A stretch of DNA of 57,130 nt from Clostridiales bacterium (GCA_017451265.1 JAFSPU010000005.1:1-57130); one strand, 5' to 3'; counted from the stretch's first letter, positions 40,853 to 50,400 are shown. A program made the numbers and translations. The notes: generated by a model from the letters alone, not told the origin.

Positions 40853-43792
40853 TCACCCGGGGAGCTTGTCCTCTTCATCGGCGTTCATCAGGCGATTGAT
40901 CAACTCAGAGAATGCCTCTACCGTAAGCTTAATCTTCTCTTCCGAATAAAGAGCCTGATTGAACATGAGATAAGGAACGATGCCGTCAGGAGTCTCGATT
41001 ATCTGGAACGCGAGGCTTCTTGAATTAACAGGAGCATTGCTGGTGACGTTCAGTCTTGTACCGCCGATCGATCCGATATCTGTTGTACTCATGATCTCGG
41101 AAGTCTCATAGCAGCAGATAAGCGTATCATGCTCGAAGACGTTATCCTGCTTAATACTCCACTCATAGGAACAGTGGCCCAACATAACGTTGGATCTATC
41201 CGTTAAGGCCTTGAAGAACTCACCTACCGTCATGTTCTTATCGATCTCAAGACCGATAGTTATATAACGGAACAGACAGCCGAATGCTTCCTTCTTGATC
41301 TCATCGGTTCTGTCGTGGAAGATCCAGTCTGCCATGACCTGATCCTTATTCTCCATTACTGCTATGCTAAGAAGAGCAACCGCAGTAAAGAAGAGATTCC
41401 TGGAGAGGTGATGCTGCTTTTCGAAGGATGCCATGTCTTCCAGTGAAACCATCTTAAGCGGTATAAGTGTGCGTCCTGAAGGACGGTTATCGGTATCAGG
41501 GATGAGGTTAATGCACCAGTCTTTGTTGCCGTAGACTTCATCGATAAACTCACGGTCTTCCCTGTAGCGCTTGCCCTCACGCATATCCTCTTCGTTATGA
41601 AGATAAGCATAGTAAGTATCAAGCGGAAGTTCCTCGCCGTTCCACGCCTTGACGATATCATCATTAAGAAGGTGCATGCCGGTTCCGTCAGTCATTATGT
41701 GATGGATTTCCCAGAACAGGTAAACCGATTCCTCAGTCTGATAGATACCTGCATGGATCATGGGCTCGCCGATCATAACGAACGGACGCATGAGGTCTTC
41801 AGAGAGCTTCTTAAACTCCTCTTCAGTGATCTTCTCAACAGATATATGAAGCTTCTTCTCCGGCGCGATACGCTGAATGAGTGATCCCTCATCGTTAAAT
41901 TCGAATACGGTGTACAGTGCCGTTCTGTTTGATACTGCCTTATTAAAAGCATCGCACAGGCGCTGTGCATCAGTACCCTTCTCGAAGCGGTACAAGCGCG
42001 GCAGGTTCCACATGATCGTATGGGGCGAGAAGATGCAGTAATCAAAGATAGAGATCTGATTAGGCGTAAGCGGGTGTACCTCACCTCTTGCCTGTGCCTC
42101 AGCCTTCGCTGCATCCACGGGCTGCTTTCCGGCCTCACGCTCATCATAAAGCGCTGCTATACGCTCGGGAGTACATCCTGCGAAAATATCAGAAGCAAGA
42201 AGGCCCGGAAGATTCGCATCAGAAAGCACACACATCGTGCCGAGAGAGTCGCCGCCCAAATGATAGAAATTATCATGGATACCGACATTCTCTACAGACA
42301 AAGCATTCTCGAAAGCTTTGCACAGGATACGCTCAGTCTCGGTACGGGGAGCCTCATACTCCGCACGCTCTGCGTTAAGCTGCGGTTCAGGAAGAGCTCT
42401 GCGGTTCATCTTACCGTTACGAAGAACAGGAATCTCATCAACCTTAACAAAAAACGAAGGTATCATGTAGTAAGGAAGGAAACGCTCCATCTCGTTTCTT
42501 ACCTTCATCTCGTCAAGCTTAATGTCGTCAGTATAGTACAGGCAGACAAAAGCATGCGCCTGATCCTCGAAGCCTCTCGCGGCACACCATTCAACGCCGA
42601 GCGCCTTCTTACCTACAGCTTCAATCTCCGCAGGCTCGATACGGTTACCGTTGATCTTAATCATGTCGCTGTTACGGCCAAGAAGTACGATGTTACCGTC
42701 AGGAAGTCTCTTGGCGATATCACCGGTATGATACATACCATCGATAAGAACTTCCTTTGTATGTTCAGGCAGATTGATATATCCGCGGAAGAACGGATCC
42801 TCGATAACGATCTCACCCTCTTCCATATCGGGAACTTCCTTGCCGGCTTCATCGACGATCATGAGATTGATCTCATCGATATTAGGCTTGCCGACCGGAC
42901 ATTCATCATACTTCTTATCAATGATGAACTCAGCAACGGGGAAGCTCGTCTCACTCATCGCATATGCATTTACAAGCTCCGGACCTTCGATGAAATAACC
43001 GTTACAAGGTTCGCTGCTTATCTGGATCTGACGGATGCTCTTACAGGGATCACCTATAAGCCTGAGCAGCGAAGGTGATGCAAGCAGAACCGTGATGCGA
43101 TTGTTCTGAAGATACTGCTTCAAAGTAATCGGGTTCTTAATTACGCCGTATGAAACTACGAACAGATGGCAGCCTTCATAAATAGAAACAATAAAACGTC
43201 TTATAGATGCATTAAAGTTCAGAGGCGAGATAAGAGCCAGACGGTCTGATTCAAGAAGTCTGGGCTTTCCGGTTCTTCTGTCGCATGAAGCGGCCTTAAC
43301 CATCTTGACGCTTCCGTACTCGTGAAGAACGCCCTTAGGGTTACCTGTAGTTCCTGATGTATATATAGCGAATGCTGCGTCATGTATATCGGTACGTTCA
43401 TAGCCGGACAACGCATCCGTCTTAAGGATCTCATTCCAGGCTCTCAGATCGATAACAGCCTTGCATCCGCAGTCCTTCTTAATAAAAGCAATACGCTCCG
43501 GAGGATAACTGTCTTCAACCAAAGTAAAAGCAGCGCCTGCCTTCCAGACACCTAGTATTGCAACAAGTGCAATTCCGCCTCTCGGCATACAGATAAGAAC
43601 AAAGTCTTCCTTGCCGATATTCTGTGCACGAAGCCACGCATAGACTTTTCCGGACAGCTCATCAACCTGCCGTCTGCTAATGCCGCGCGGGTGACGCTCA
43701 TCTGTCAGTGCCAAAGCGCTAGGGTTATCAGCTACGCTTTTCGCCCAAGCGTCCATAATATAATTGATGTTTTCTATAAACCTCATATCCAT
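40853..43792 (-). CDS. Single-module NRPS-like protein, A-T-C order
   Basis: About 979 residues. The adenylation domain (about 10-500) shows YTSGTTGNPKG, YAMSET, YHTGDIAK, GRNSDMIKINGNRIEPAEIE and NGKMNRRALP. A carrier domain with DNFYHLGGDSLG (about 545, phosphopantetheine Ser) follows. A condensation-type domain (about 590-979) has EIHHIMTDGTGMHL, the HHxxxDG motif intact. A-T-C order with no thioesterase suggests one residue is loaded and condensed with a free or carrier-bound acceptor. I start at the ATG at 43792 after GGGAGG. It is under copy 4 of the shared promoter. Confidence 0.9.
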   Translation of the reverse strand: MDMRFIENINYIMDAWAKSVADNPSALALTDERHPRGISRRQVDELSGKVYAWLRAQNIGKEDFVLICMPRGGIALVAILGVWKAGAAFTLVEDSYPPERIAFIKKDCGCKAVIDLRAWNEILKTDALSGYERTDIHDAAFAIYTSGTTGNPKGVLHEYGSVKMVKAASCDRRTGKPRLLESDRLALISPLNFNASIRRFIVSIYEGCHLFVVSYGVIKNPITLKQYLQNNRITVLLASPSLLRLIGDPCKSIRQIQISSEPCNGYFIEGPELVNAYAMSETSFPVAEFIIDKKYDECPVGKPNIDEINLMIVDEAGKEVPDMEEGEIVIEDPFFRGYINLPEHTKEVLIDGMYHTGDIAKRLPDGNIVLLGRNSDMIKINGNRIEPAEIEAVGKKALGVEWCAARGFEDQAHAFVCLYYTDDIKLDEMKVRNEMERFLPYYMIPSFFVKVDEIPVLRNGKMNRRALPEPQLNAERAEYEAPRTETERILCKAFENALSVENVGIHDNFYHLGGDSLGTMCVLSDANLPGLLASDIFAGCTPERIAALYDEREAGKQPVDAAKAEAQARGEVHPLTPNQISIFDYCIFSPHTIMWNLPRLYRFEKGTDAQRLCDAFNKAVSNRTALYTVFEFNDEGSLIQRIAPEKKLHISVEKITEEEFKKLSEDLMRPFVMIGEPMIHAGIYQTEESVYLFWEIHHIMTDGTGMHLLNDDIVKAWNGEELPLDTYYAYLHNEEDMREGKRYREDREFIDEVYGNKDWCINLIPDTDNRPSGRTLIPLKMVSLEDMASFEKQHHLSRNLFFTAVALLSIAVMENKDQVMADWIFHDRTDEIKKEAFGCLFRYITIGLEIDKNMTVGEFFKALTDRSNVMLGHCSYEWSIKQDNVFEHDTLICCYETSEIMSTTDIGSIGGTRLNVTSNAPVNSRSLAFQIIETPDGIVPYLMFNQALYSEEKIKLTVEAFSELINRLMNADEEDKLPG

Positions 43793-43837
43793 TGTGTTTG
43801 CCTCCCAATATTCTTGAAATATATTTATCACGAACTA

Positions 43838-43902
43838 ATTATCAGTCCGGCTATCGGGCAAACCAATGCGTAAAATCTATGTGAAATGTCGCTTAGGCAA
43901 CA
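43838..43902 (-). promoter_or_regulatory. Shared regulon promoter, copy 4
   Basis: Minus strand: operator TGTTGCCTAAGCGACA (43902-43887), 20 bp, TTGGTT (43866-43861), 17 bp, GATAAT (43843-43838), 45 bp before the NRPS-like start. Confidence 0.88.
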
Positions 43903-43926
43903 CTTTGACCTATAAATGATGATTTA

Positions 43927-44328
43927 TCAGAAACGCTTTCCCTTACTCAGGTTTATCTCCTTTTCAAAGAATGCCTCTTTCAACCGTCTGTATTCTTCAT
44001 CTGTACAGACCTCTCGGCACTTAGGTTCAAAAGACTTTGTTACCTCAAAACACTGCTTCATGTTGTCGCAGGGATATTCAACGCAGTCAGAACACGTCTG
44101 AATGCCCTTTTCTTCGCAGCATTTGACGACATGGTATCTGCACCAGTTCTCAGGCTTACAGCCCGTGCAAGATATTTCCTCGTCCGTTACGATATGATCA
44201 CGGTAACCGATCTTCATCCACAGCTCGGCAGTTTGATGAAGTTCTTCTTCTGTTTTTTCATAAGGATGCGCCACATACCTCGGACATGCCGCACAGTTAT
44301 TTCCGCATGCCGCTATGATTCTGTCCAT
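43927..44328 (-). CDS. Cys-rich DUF3795-type protein
   Basis: The 133-residue protein begins MDRIIAACGNNCAACPRYV and holds further Cys motifs (ISCTGCKPENWCRYHVVKCC, CSDCVEYPCDNMKQCF), resembling the DUF3795 family, probable metal-binding proteins of unknown role. I start at 44328 after GGGGGGAA; the frame extends to 44430, but the family begins here. It is transcribed away from the NRPS promoter region, on the same strand. Confidence 0.75.
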   Translation of the reverse strand: MDRIIAACGNNCAACPRYVAHPYEKTEEELHQTAELWMKIGYRDHIVTDEEISCTGCKPENWCRYHVVKCCEEKGIQTCSDCVEYPCDNMKQCFEVTKSFEPKCREVCTDEEYRRLKEAFFEKEINLSKGKRF

Positions 44329-44494
44329 CAGTTCCCCCCGTCCATATATCTGTTTTGCTTTTATATAATCACTAACCTTGTCAAAGAGACACTTCTTGCG
44401 AGGATCGATATCAGCAGGCAATGCATCCAAAGAAAAGAAACGCTGTTCTATGACCTCACGCCTGGCACATTCTTCGACCTCATCACAAAGAGCG

Positions 44495-44932
44495 TCATGT
44501 ATTCAGATCAGTTCTTTTCTTTCTGCTTTTGCTGCCTAATAAAGTAACTATTATTCCGGCAATGCAAACAACAATTCCTGCCAGATTAATTATCCGCGAA
44601 AATGCGGAACCGGTACTGGAAGAGTGAAGACTAATTTCAATAAGATATATGATCGCCATGACAAAGCATGCAGCGGATATGCCGTGGATGATCAGCTCAC
44701 GCGCCTTATATACTCTGGGGCTCATTTTCTTATATGAAGCAAATGTCATTATTGCTCCAACCGTAGAAGCGAAGAAAGCAACACAGAAAATCATTGCAGC
44801 CATCGGTACGACAATGCGCTCGTAACCACTAAGATATGCAAGGCCCACGAGTGTATTTAAGCCGACAAAAACTTCATCGGGCAACAACAGGATCACGGTA
44901 ATAATATGTAATATCAGATTCGTTACTCTCAT
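44495..44932 (-). CDS. Four-TM membrane protein of unknown function
   Basis: 145 residues with four hydrophobic helices (NLILHIITVILLLPDEVFVG; VPMAAMIFCVAFFASTVGA; LIIHGISAACFVMAIIYLIE; AGIVVCIAGIIVTLLG) and a basic tail (SKSRKKR). No family recognised. It lies seven bases after the deoxyribonucleotidase-like gene, so the two are likely co-transcribed. Confidence 0.7.
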   Translation of the reverse strand: MRVTNLILHIITVILLLPDEVFVGLNTLVGLAYLSGYERIVVPMAAMIFCVAFFASTVGAIMTFASYKKMSPRVYKARELIIHGISAACFVMAIIYLIEISLHSSSTGSAFSRIINLAGIVVCIAGIIVTLLGSKSRKKRTDLNT

Positions 44933-44939
44933 AGGATCA

Positions 44940-45536
44940 TTATAGCAAAATCTTCCTTATGCTATCCCAATCCATACAGCGCGTATAGTTTCCGTTAGGA
45001 AAAACACACTCTCTGTTCCACGGTCTGTCAAAGACCAACACCTTAAGGTCCGGCAGATGTTCAAAGAACTTAAAAGCCTTGTAAGAATCCTCCACAGCGA
45101 AGTCAAACTCCATCTTATAGTAGTCTTCAAGTTCGAGGCTGAAATCACTGTTCTTTATGAAACTGTCCCTGCCGTATTTGTTAAGACAATACAGCTTCAC
45201 ATCCTTAAGACCATGTTCATCAAGCCACTGGCGTGACGGTTCATATGCACTGAATGGACGACCCGTGATAATCGACACTTCATGTCCGTTTGAGATCCAT
45301 TCGTTTATGGTCTTGGATGCACCGGGAGTCTCTTCGTAAGACAGCAGCACTTCCGGCTCGTGACCTCTTTTCATAAAGCGTTCGTACTGATCATCATCCA
45401 GATCAAAAGACTTGTTTAATTCGAAGTATTTAATCTGCTCATATGGAACATGCTTATCAAACATCTCCACTGCAATCTCCGAGAAAGACCTCGCTGTCTC
45501 GCACAGACAATCATCGTAATCAACATAGATCTTCAT
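44940..45536 (-). CDS. 5'(3')-deoxyribonucleotidase-like HAD protein
   Basis: The 198-residue protein has HAD motifs: IYVDYDDCLCET (nucleophile and acid Asp), SIITGRPFS (motif II Thr) and FAVEDS (acidic motif), followed by VLVFDRPWNREC, typical of the NT5C family that dephosphorylates nucleoside monophosphates. Substrate specificity is inferred from the family. Confidence 0.82.
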   Translation of the reverse strand: MKIYVDYDDCLCETARSFSEIAVEMFDKHVPYEQIKYFELNKSFDLDDDQYERFMKRGHEPEVLLSYEETPGASKTINEWISNGHEVSIITGRPFSAYEPSRQWLDEHGLKDVKLYCLNKYGRDSFIKNSDFSLELEDYYKMEFDFAVEDSYKAFKFFEHLPDLKVLVFDRPWNRECVFPNGNYTRCMDWDSIRKILL

Positions 45537-45566
45537 TCTGATAATATCCTCTTAAGTTCCGGTTCT

Positions 45567-46163
45567 TTAATAGCAGTTATCACCATTAGCAAGAGGGAGT
45601 CCGAAGGTCGAGATAGCTTCTTCAACTCCGTCCATGGTGTTTTCCGGTATGAAGCAGATTATCGTGTTGTCTTCGTAGTAATAGCCTGCATAAAACTCAT
45701 CAGCAGTTCTGAATCTGCTTCCGAAAACATCGGTTCCAACGTTCGTTGCTGATATGACGAAATAGCCGTTATCGTCATCCATAAGGGCTTCATACTCACC
45801 TTCGAACACATCGAAATTCATACCGTCATTGAAGGTGTCATACATGCTCTGAAACTTATCGTGAGCTTCCTGTGCATTATCGTAAACGTAACAGTCGATA
45901 TGGCAGTCTCTGTATTTTGCAGAATAGAATACTCCCTCGTATGCATTTGTGTTAGACCAGCCGGAAGGATCTCCTGTTTCGAAATCATCTACGCCAAGTT
46001 CGTCACTTACGATATCCTCAAAATCATCACCCAGCTGTGCGACTGTCACAGACCCATAACCGGTCTCCTCATCAACCTCGTGCTTATCTTCCTGACATCC
46101 TGCGATCGCGAATACCATTGTAGCGGAAATAAGAATTGCCAATAATCTCTTTACCTTTTTCAT
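45567..46163 (-). CDS. Lipoprotein of unknown function
   Basis: The 198-residue protein has a lipoprotein signal (MKKVKRLLAILISATMVFAIAGC, lipobox AIAGC, Cys23) followed by acidic sequence. A mature domain with KYRDCHIDCYVYDNAQEAHDKF resembles small alpha/beta extracellular domains, but I recognise no family. Lgt encoded at 23.8 kb would modify it. Confidence 0.8.
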   Translation of the reverse strand: MKKVKRLLAILISATMVFAIAGCQEDKHEVDEETGYGSVTVAQLGDDFEDIVSDELGVDDFETGDPSGWSNTNAYEGVFYSAKYRDCHIDCYVYDNAQEAHDKFQSMYDTFNDGMNFDVFEGEYEALMDDDNGYFVISATNVGTDVFGSRFRTADEFYAGYYYEDNTIICFIPENTMDGVEEAISTFGLPLANGDNCY

Positions 46164-46306
46164 AACAGTTCCCCTCTATCTATCGGTATTGTTCGTTGAG
46201 GAAGGCCTCACAAGACAGATTATACAAGAGACATCCAGACTTTTTCTATGGTTTTAAACACCCGTTATGTTTTATCGAATCAAGTCATTATTGCCATACC
46301 GGATGC

Positions 46307-47101
46307 TCATCTTATTTCTCCAATATTTAGTAGTTGCTCTTTTGCAAACGTCTTATATTTTGTATCACCGCCAAGATCATATGCAACCTGAAGGTATTCC
46401 TTTGCTCTTTCCGGGTCTCCCTTCAAGATAAGCAATCTTCCCAATGAGTACGAATAACTGACTTGTGACAATGGCTTAATTGGTTTGATTGTGTCCAGCA
46501 TTTTCTTAAAGTGCTCTTCTGCCCCTTCGTAGTTACCCTGCTTAATCCGTATTGCATATTCTGCATTCTTGATGCTGATCTCGAATGTCTCTTTTAACTT
46601 GGGATTTTTCATTAACACGGTCTTTTTTCTAAGGTCTTCAATCTCATTTTGAGCCAGATCAATCTGATCATTTTTTATGTAGTAATCGATCATGGATTGA
46701 CTCTTTCCTAACTGGTAATTCTTGGCTGTGATCTTCCGGCAGCATTCATAGACTGATTCGTAATCATCAACAGCACCATAACCCCAAGCAAGCATTGTAT
46801 TATATAACGATACGACCGAGCCTTTTGTCTTTTTGTCAAACAATGCTCTAAGTCTATCTATATATTCATGCGCACGGCAATCATATAAAAGTGGTAACAC
46901 TTCTTTAGTGAGCCTTTGCGATGCAAGACGTGTAAAGATAAAAGCATTTACAAAGATCAGTATTATTGTAGGGATAATTATCGTTAACGGGAAATACCAA
47001 GTATTATCGGAGAACGCCACTATAGCTATAACCATGCCTGTCATCAGAGCGATTCCTATACACCAATATGCAACGTGATAATTCTTATAAATTGAAATCA
47101 T
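46307..47101 (-). CDS. Membrane protein with TPR-like helical repeats
   Basis: 264 residues. Two N-terminal TM helices (YWCIGIALMTGMVIAIVAF; FPLTIIIPTIILIFVNAFIF) precede about 190 helical residues with TPR-like periodicity (YEGAEEHFKKMLDTIKP; GDPERAKEYLQVAYDLGGD). Such domains bind proteins; the partner is unknown. The DNA upstream of the lipoprotein to its left (46228-46253) shares a 25-bp stretch with the duplicated promoter region at 53.9 and 56.0 kb. Confidence 0.72.
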   Translation of the reverse strand: MISIYKNYHVAYWCIGIALMTGMVIAIVAFSDNTWYFPLTIIIPTIILIFVNAFIFTRLASQRLTKEVLPLLYDCRAHEYIDRLRALFDKKTKGSVVSLYNTMLAWGYGAVDDYESVYECCRKITAKNYQLGKSQSMIDYYIKNDQIDLAQNEIEDLRKKTVLMKNPKLKETFEISIKNAEYAIRIKQGNYEGAEEHFKKMLDTIKPIKPLSQVSYSYSLGRLLILKGDPERAKEYLQVAYDLGGDTKYKTFAKEQLLNIGEIR

Positions 47102-47179
47102 TGTTTGTCCTTACTACTACTTATTCAAGACCATTTTCCTGTTAATCCTCCTCAAAAACTCGTATTTGACAGTACAAGA

Positions 47180-47497
47180 TCAGAAGGCTTTATTTAGAAG
47201 TTCCGAACCATAAGCAGCTACAAACACACCGATAAATGCAGTTACTCCGGCAATCGCCAGCGATATAAGACAGACCCACCAACGCCATTCTTTTACCTTC
47301 TTAACACCGACGATGATCTGAACGATCGTCAGGATAAGATAGATGACGGCTCCTGCAACGAGGATTGCAACCATGATTGTGTCGTCACTGTTTCCATAGA
47401 AATCAAAATTGGCATTCTTGAGTGCTAAGTACCAGATGACCACTGAAAATAATAACGACCAAACTATCTGTATGATGAAGTAGATTGATTTTCTCAT
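47180..47497 (-). CDS. Small three-TM membrane protein
   Basis: The 105-residue protein has three hydrophobic helices (IYFIIQIVWSLLFSVVIWYL; IMVAILVAGAVIYLILTIVQIIVG; WWVCLISLAIAGVTAFIGVFVA). I start at the ATG at 47497 after GGGAGG; the frame open to 47650 overlaps the PEBP gene and has no site. It lies 46 bp downstream of that lipoprotein gene on the same strand. Function unknown. Confidence 0.72.
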   Translation of the reverse strand: MRKSIYFIIQIVWSLLFSVVIWYLALKNANFDFYGNSDDTIMVAILVAGAVIYLILTIVQIIVGVKKVKEWRWWVCLISLAIAGVTAFIGVFVAAYGSELLNKAF

Positions 47498-47543
47498 TAA
47501 TTCGTCCTCCCTTGTGACCGAACGTTCCTGTGGCTTACTGATA

Positions 47544-48239
47544 TCAGGATACTGAATACTGAGCCGAAATATGACCGTAAGCAATGATATTACCTGTATT
47601 ACCCTCTGCATCAATATCGAGATGAGCGAGGAACAAAGGGAAATTCTCATTCGGCAAATGCCATGATCCTCTCAGACGATCGATCGGATTTCTTATTGCG
47701 ATAACGTAGATGTCGTAAGTGTTTGTGAGTCCCGGACGAGGATAAGGACCAAAATAATAAGAATCTGCCCACCCACGATCGAGATGAGTCTCGGTAACAC
47801 CTTCAGCCTTCCAGTGAATGAGGTAATTAGCCGATATATCAACCATGTAGATTATATACTGGCCAGCGCCGTCGACAGGATCCCAGCTAAGCTGCGGAGA
47901 TACATCGTCGCCTGCCGGAGAACTGGAGATAGCATCAACCCAGAAGCCGTCCTCGATATCTTCGGATGTAAGCTCGAACTCTTCGAACTGGCTCATAAGG
48001 TTGCCATTCTCATCTGCGATAAGAGGAACAACAGTCATTTCAGGCTCAGTAGCTGTAGTCTCAGAAGCTTCAATTTGTTCTGTCGTTTCAACGGCTGTTG
48101 TCTCTGTTGTTTCTTCGGAAACAGAAGCTGCCGTTGTCTCGGCAGCCGGCACCGCTTCAGTATCCGAGCATCCTGCAAGATTCATCAATGCGGCGGCACA
48201 AAATACCAAGGCTGCAATCTTCTTGTTCTTAAGTACCAT
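47544..48239 (-). CDS. PEBP-family (YbhB/YbcL-like) lipoprotein
   Basis: The 231 residues comprise a lipoprotein signal (LMNLAGC, Cys24), a Thr/Glu-rich linker (EETTETTAVETTEQ) and a PEBP domain (about 75-231). The domain has SPAGDDVSPQLSWDPVDGAGQYIIYMVDI and YFGPYPRPGLTNTYDIYVIAI, where PEBP proteins carry their ligand pocket. The biological ligand of bacterial PEBPs is not settled. The same linker style recurs in the lipoprotein at 54.9 kb. Confidence 0.88.
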   Translation of the reverse strand: MVLKNKKIAALVFCAAALMNLAGCSDTEAVPAAETTAASVSEETTETTAVETTEQIEASETTATEPEMTVVPLIADENGNLMSQFEEFELTSEDIEDGFWVDAISSSPAGDDVSPQLSWDPVDGAGQYIIYMVDISANYLIHWKAEGVTETHLDRGWADSYYFGPYPRPGLTNTYDIYVIAIRNPIDRLRGSWHLPNENFPLFLAHLDIDAEGNTGNIIAYGHISAQYSVS

Positions 48240-48443
48240 GCGGGTTCTCCTTTATGCTTCCGGGGATACTGTTATTACCCGTATTCGACTGTACCCGTAC
48301 TGTCATAGTTATTATAACATCCATGTAAAGAAATCTTAAGAAATACAAGCTATAACAAAGCTGCCGTATTGGGGAAAGCGTTAAAGATTTGATGTTACAA
48401 ACGCGCCTTTATTCCTGAATTCCCGTACGAGATCTTCTTATTT

Positions 48444-49457
48444 CTAAAAATCGTCAGAGAACCCCGGACGATAAAGGTATACTGGATCGTCTTTATGACC
48501 GGTAAACCAGCGGTCGAGAAACGCCTTTAAGTCGCTTTCTTCGAAGTTCCCCTCTTGAGAAGAATAGTAATTATAGGGACCGGATCCAAGCAGATCTTCT
48601 ATGAACATCATGTTATCGGAGATCACAGTCCACTTATGCCCTGCGTACAAAAGCTTAGTGCCGCGCTTAAACCTCCTGAAACTGCCTGTAATCGCAGGAG
48701 ATATGCCGTTTCGCATCTCGACACTTCCCGGTATGATCATCTCATTCGGCTGGATCACCTTGGAGCAGCGGGGCATTCGGGGCACCTTGTCTTTAAGCCA
48801 CCATCTCGTATCTTTCTGCTGAAAGTCGATAAACTTCTTAAATGCCAATGCCTCCTGTTCATTAAGCAGCGTGATCCCATTAAGTTCGATATCAGCCTTA
48901 AAATCCCGGTCACCCGCGGCAATCTCATATGGAGCTTCGTTCAGTTTGAACGGGAGGTGATCCGGTTTAGGGAAACGGCACATGGTCGTGTGACCCTTGC
49001 CTTCACCCCTCATGCGCTTCTGTTCAAGCGTTATGTATGCATATGGTATGAAGCATTTGCTCTTGTAGTATCTGTCGTAAAAAACCCTGTAAACAAAGCT
49101 CTTATCCTGTGCGGCAAATTTTCCCTTAACCAGTTCCATTATCTTGTTCAAAGACTCCATATTAACCGTATGGATGCAGTTAAACCGGTCCAAGCTTATG
49201 TAACCGTTGCCCTTGTCGAAAAGATCGGAGAATTCCATCTTGCTGATGATCTTATTTTCGAGCTTTAACGTATAATGCCTGTCACCGCTGCAGTAATGCC
49301 AGAAAGGCTTCAGCTTAATATCAACATAAGCTTCATATCTGCTGATGTCCTCATCGATATTGAACTCCAGCCCCCGGTTATACACGACAAACAGATTCTG
49401 CGCGATCTTCTCCGCGATATCGTCAGGTATTATGACCTTGTTTCCGAATAAACCCAT
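48444..49457 (-). CDS. Hypothetical protein, 337 residues
   Basis: I recognise no family. The sequence is soluble-looking, rich in aromatic and basic residues (KPFWHYCSGDRHYTLKL; YKSKCFIPYAYITLEQKR; DTRWWLKDKVPRMPRCSK), with no TM helix or signal peptide. The N terminus MGLFGNK follows a weak AAGGAGA site. The gene is alone on its strand, divergent from the double-glycine peptide operon at 49.6 kb. Confidence 0.7.
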   Translation of the reverse strand: MGLFGNKVIIPDDIAEKIAQNLFVVYNRGLEFNIDEDISRYEAYVDIKLKPFWHYCSGDRHYTLKLENKIISKMEFSDLFDKGNGYISLDRFNCIHTVNMESLNKIMELVKGKFAAQDKSFVYRVFYDRYYKSKCFIPYAYITLEQKRMRGEGKGHTTMCRFPKPDHLPFKLNEAPYEIAAGDRDFKADIELNGITLLNEQEALAFKKFIDFQQKDTRWWLKDKVPRMPRCSKVIQPNEMIIPGSVEMRNGISPAITGSFRRFKRGTKLLYAGHKWTVISDNMMFIEDLLGSGPYNYYSSQEGNFEESDLKAFLDRWFTGHKDDPVYLYRPGFSDDF

Positions 49458-49524
49458 GGTGTCTCCTTATCCAAGGCTATTCTAACAGAATGACATAACA
49501 AAGTGCGACACCAACCCCCACATC

Positions 49525-49589
49525 TGTTGCTTAAGCAACACCCGCGGCTGACATTACTCATTGGTTTCCCTCTTTCCGAATGACAGAAT
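49525..49589 (+). promoter_or_regulatory. Shared regulon promoter, copy 5 (perfect palindrome)
   Basis: Operator TGTTGCTTAAGCAACA (49525-49540), a perfect 16-bp palindrome; 20 bp; TTGGTT (49561-49566); 17 bp; CAGAAT (49584-49589), 45 bp before the first double-glycine peptide gene. Confidence 0.88.
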
Positions 49590-49634
49590 TAAGTCAGTTG
49601 AAAACAAACACACTCAACAAAGGAGGACAATACA

Positions 49635-49865
49635 ATGAAAACTTTAACAAAAAAAATGTTGAATGAAGTAACAGGCGGCGGTCTTTACGATGACGCATCT
49701 TTGGAAACTATCCTGGAAGAGGCTCGTAAGTCAGCCATTATGATGAAAGAGATCGGCAGACCTTATGCTTTCGCAGAAGATATGCTGACAAGATACTACA
49801 GTGTTCCCGGAAGGATCGAGAGAGAAGCGATCGTTCCTGCGATCCGTGAAGTATATTTCGGATGA
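49635..49865 (+). CDS. Double-glycine leader peptide precursor
   Basis: The 76-residue precursor has a short leader MKTLTKKMLNEVTGG, then a helical, charged mature part (SLETILEEARKSAIMMKEI; AFAEDMLTRYY) without cysteines. AAAGGAGG lies well placed before the ATG. It is the first gene behind promoter copy 5 and is followed 60 bp later by a second double-glycine peptide, a two-peptide layout that resembles class IIb bacteriocins. That resemblance is only in layout. Confidence 0.75.
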   Translation: MKTLTKKMLNEVTGGGLYDDASLETILEEARKSAIMMKEIGRPYAFAEDMLTRYYSVPGRIEREAIVPAIREVYFG

Positions 49866-49925
49866 GGTGAGCTACATGATGACGGCGGAATAACGCCGAT
49901 GAGAATTATCAAGGAGGATGTGACA

Positions 49926-50213
49926 ATGACTAAGATGGTAAAAGAACTTAAACGTGATATGTTGGATAAGGTTGCCGGCGGCGCTTATAACATTGATGAG
50001 ACTATACCCGGTGTACAGGAGTTTATACAGGAGTGCCTTCGTCAAAGGCAGATCGGTTTGTCGGAAGGAAGCAAGATAACCAATCAGCTGACGCAGGATA
50101 TGCTTTATTCAAAGTTTATAAAGTTGGGATTAGATCCCATACTTCATTGGTGGGGATTCGAGGATATTATGGAGAAGTATTACTTCGCAGGGGAATACTA
50201 CGAGAGAGCGTGA
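49926..50213 (+). CDS. Double-glycine leader peptide precursor, second of the pair
   Basis: The 95-residue precursor has leader MTKMVKELKRDMLDKVAGG and a mature part with amphipathic helices (GVQEFIQECLRQRQIGLSEG; DMLYSKFIKLGLDPILHWWGFEDIMEKYYF). AAGGAGG precedes the ATG at 49926. It is co-transcribed with the 49.6-kb peptide. No immunity or transporter gene follows; the next element is a riboswitch. Confidence 0.75.
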   Translation: MTKMVKELKRDMLDKVAGGAYNIDETIPGVQEFIQECLRQRQIGLSEGSKITNQLTQDMLYSKFIKLGLDPILHWWGFEDIMEKYYFAGEYYERA

Positions 50214-50253
50214 TCCATCCTATTAATCACCCTCATCCTCTGCACGAGGATGC

Positions 50254-50361
50254 TACAATGTAATTACCATAAAGAGTACGGGAGGGACAAGCCCGATGAA
50301 CGTACAGCAACCTGCCCCTGCGGTAAGGTGCTAAAGCTTGAACGATGGACTCATGCTTTAT
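50254..50361 (+). promoter_or_regulatory. SAM-binding riboswitch (SAM-I/S-box clan)
   Basis: An extended -10 (TGCTACAAT) precedes an S-box-like core: GGGAGGGACAAGCCCGATGA, then CAGCAACC, CCTGCGGTAAGGTGCTAA. P1 can form from ATAAAG (50269-50274) and CTTTAT (50356-50361). The GAGGGA...GCCCGATGA and GCAACC...AAGGTGC pieces are the conserved SAM-I clan core; a SAM-I/IV variant is possible. A 7-bp hairpin GATCCCG/CGGGATC follows. No methionine or SAM gene follows, only a DUF262 fragment. Confidence 0.8.
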
Positions 50362-50400
50362 ACCTCTACTAATGATCCCGTCGTGAAAGCGCCGGGATCA

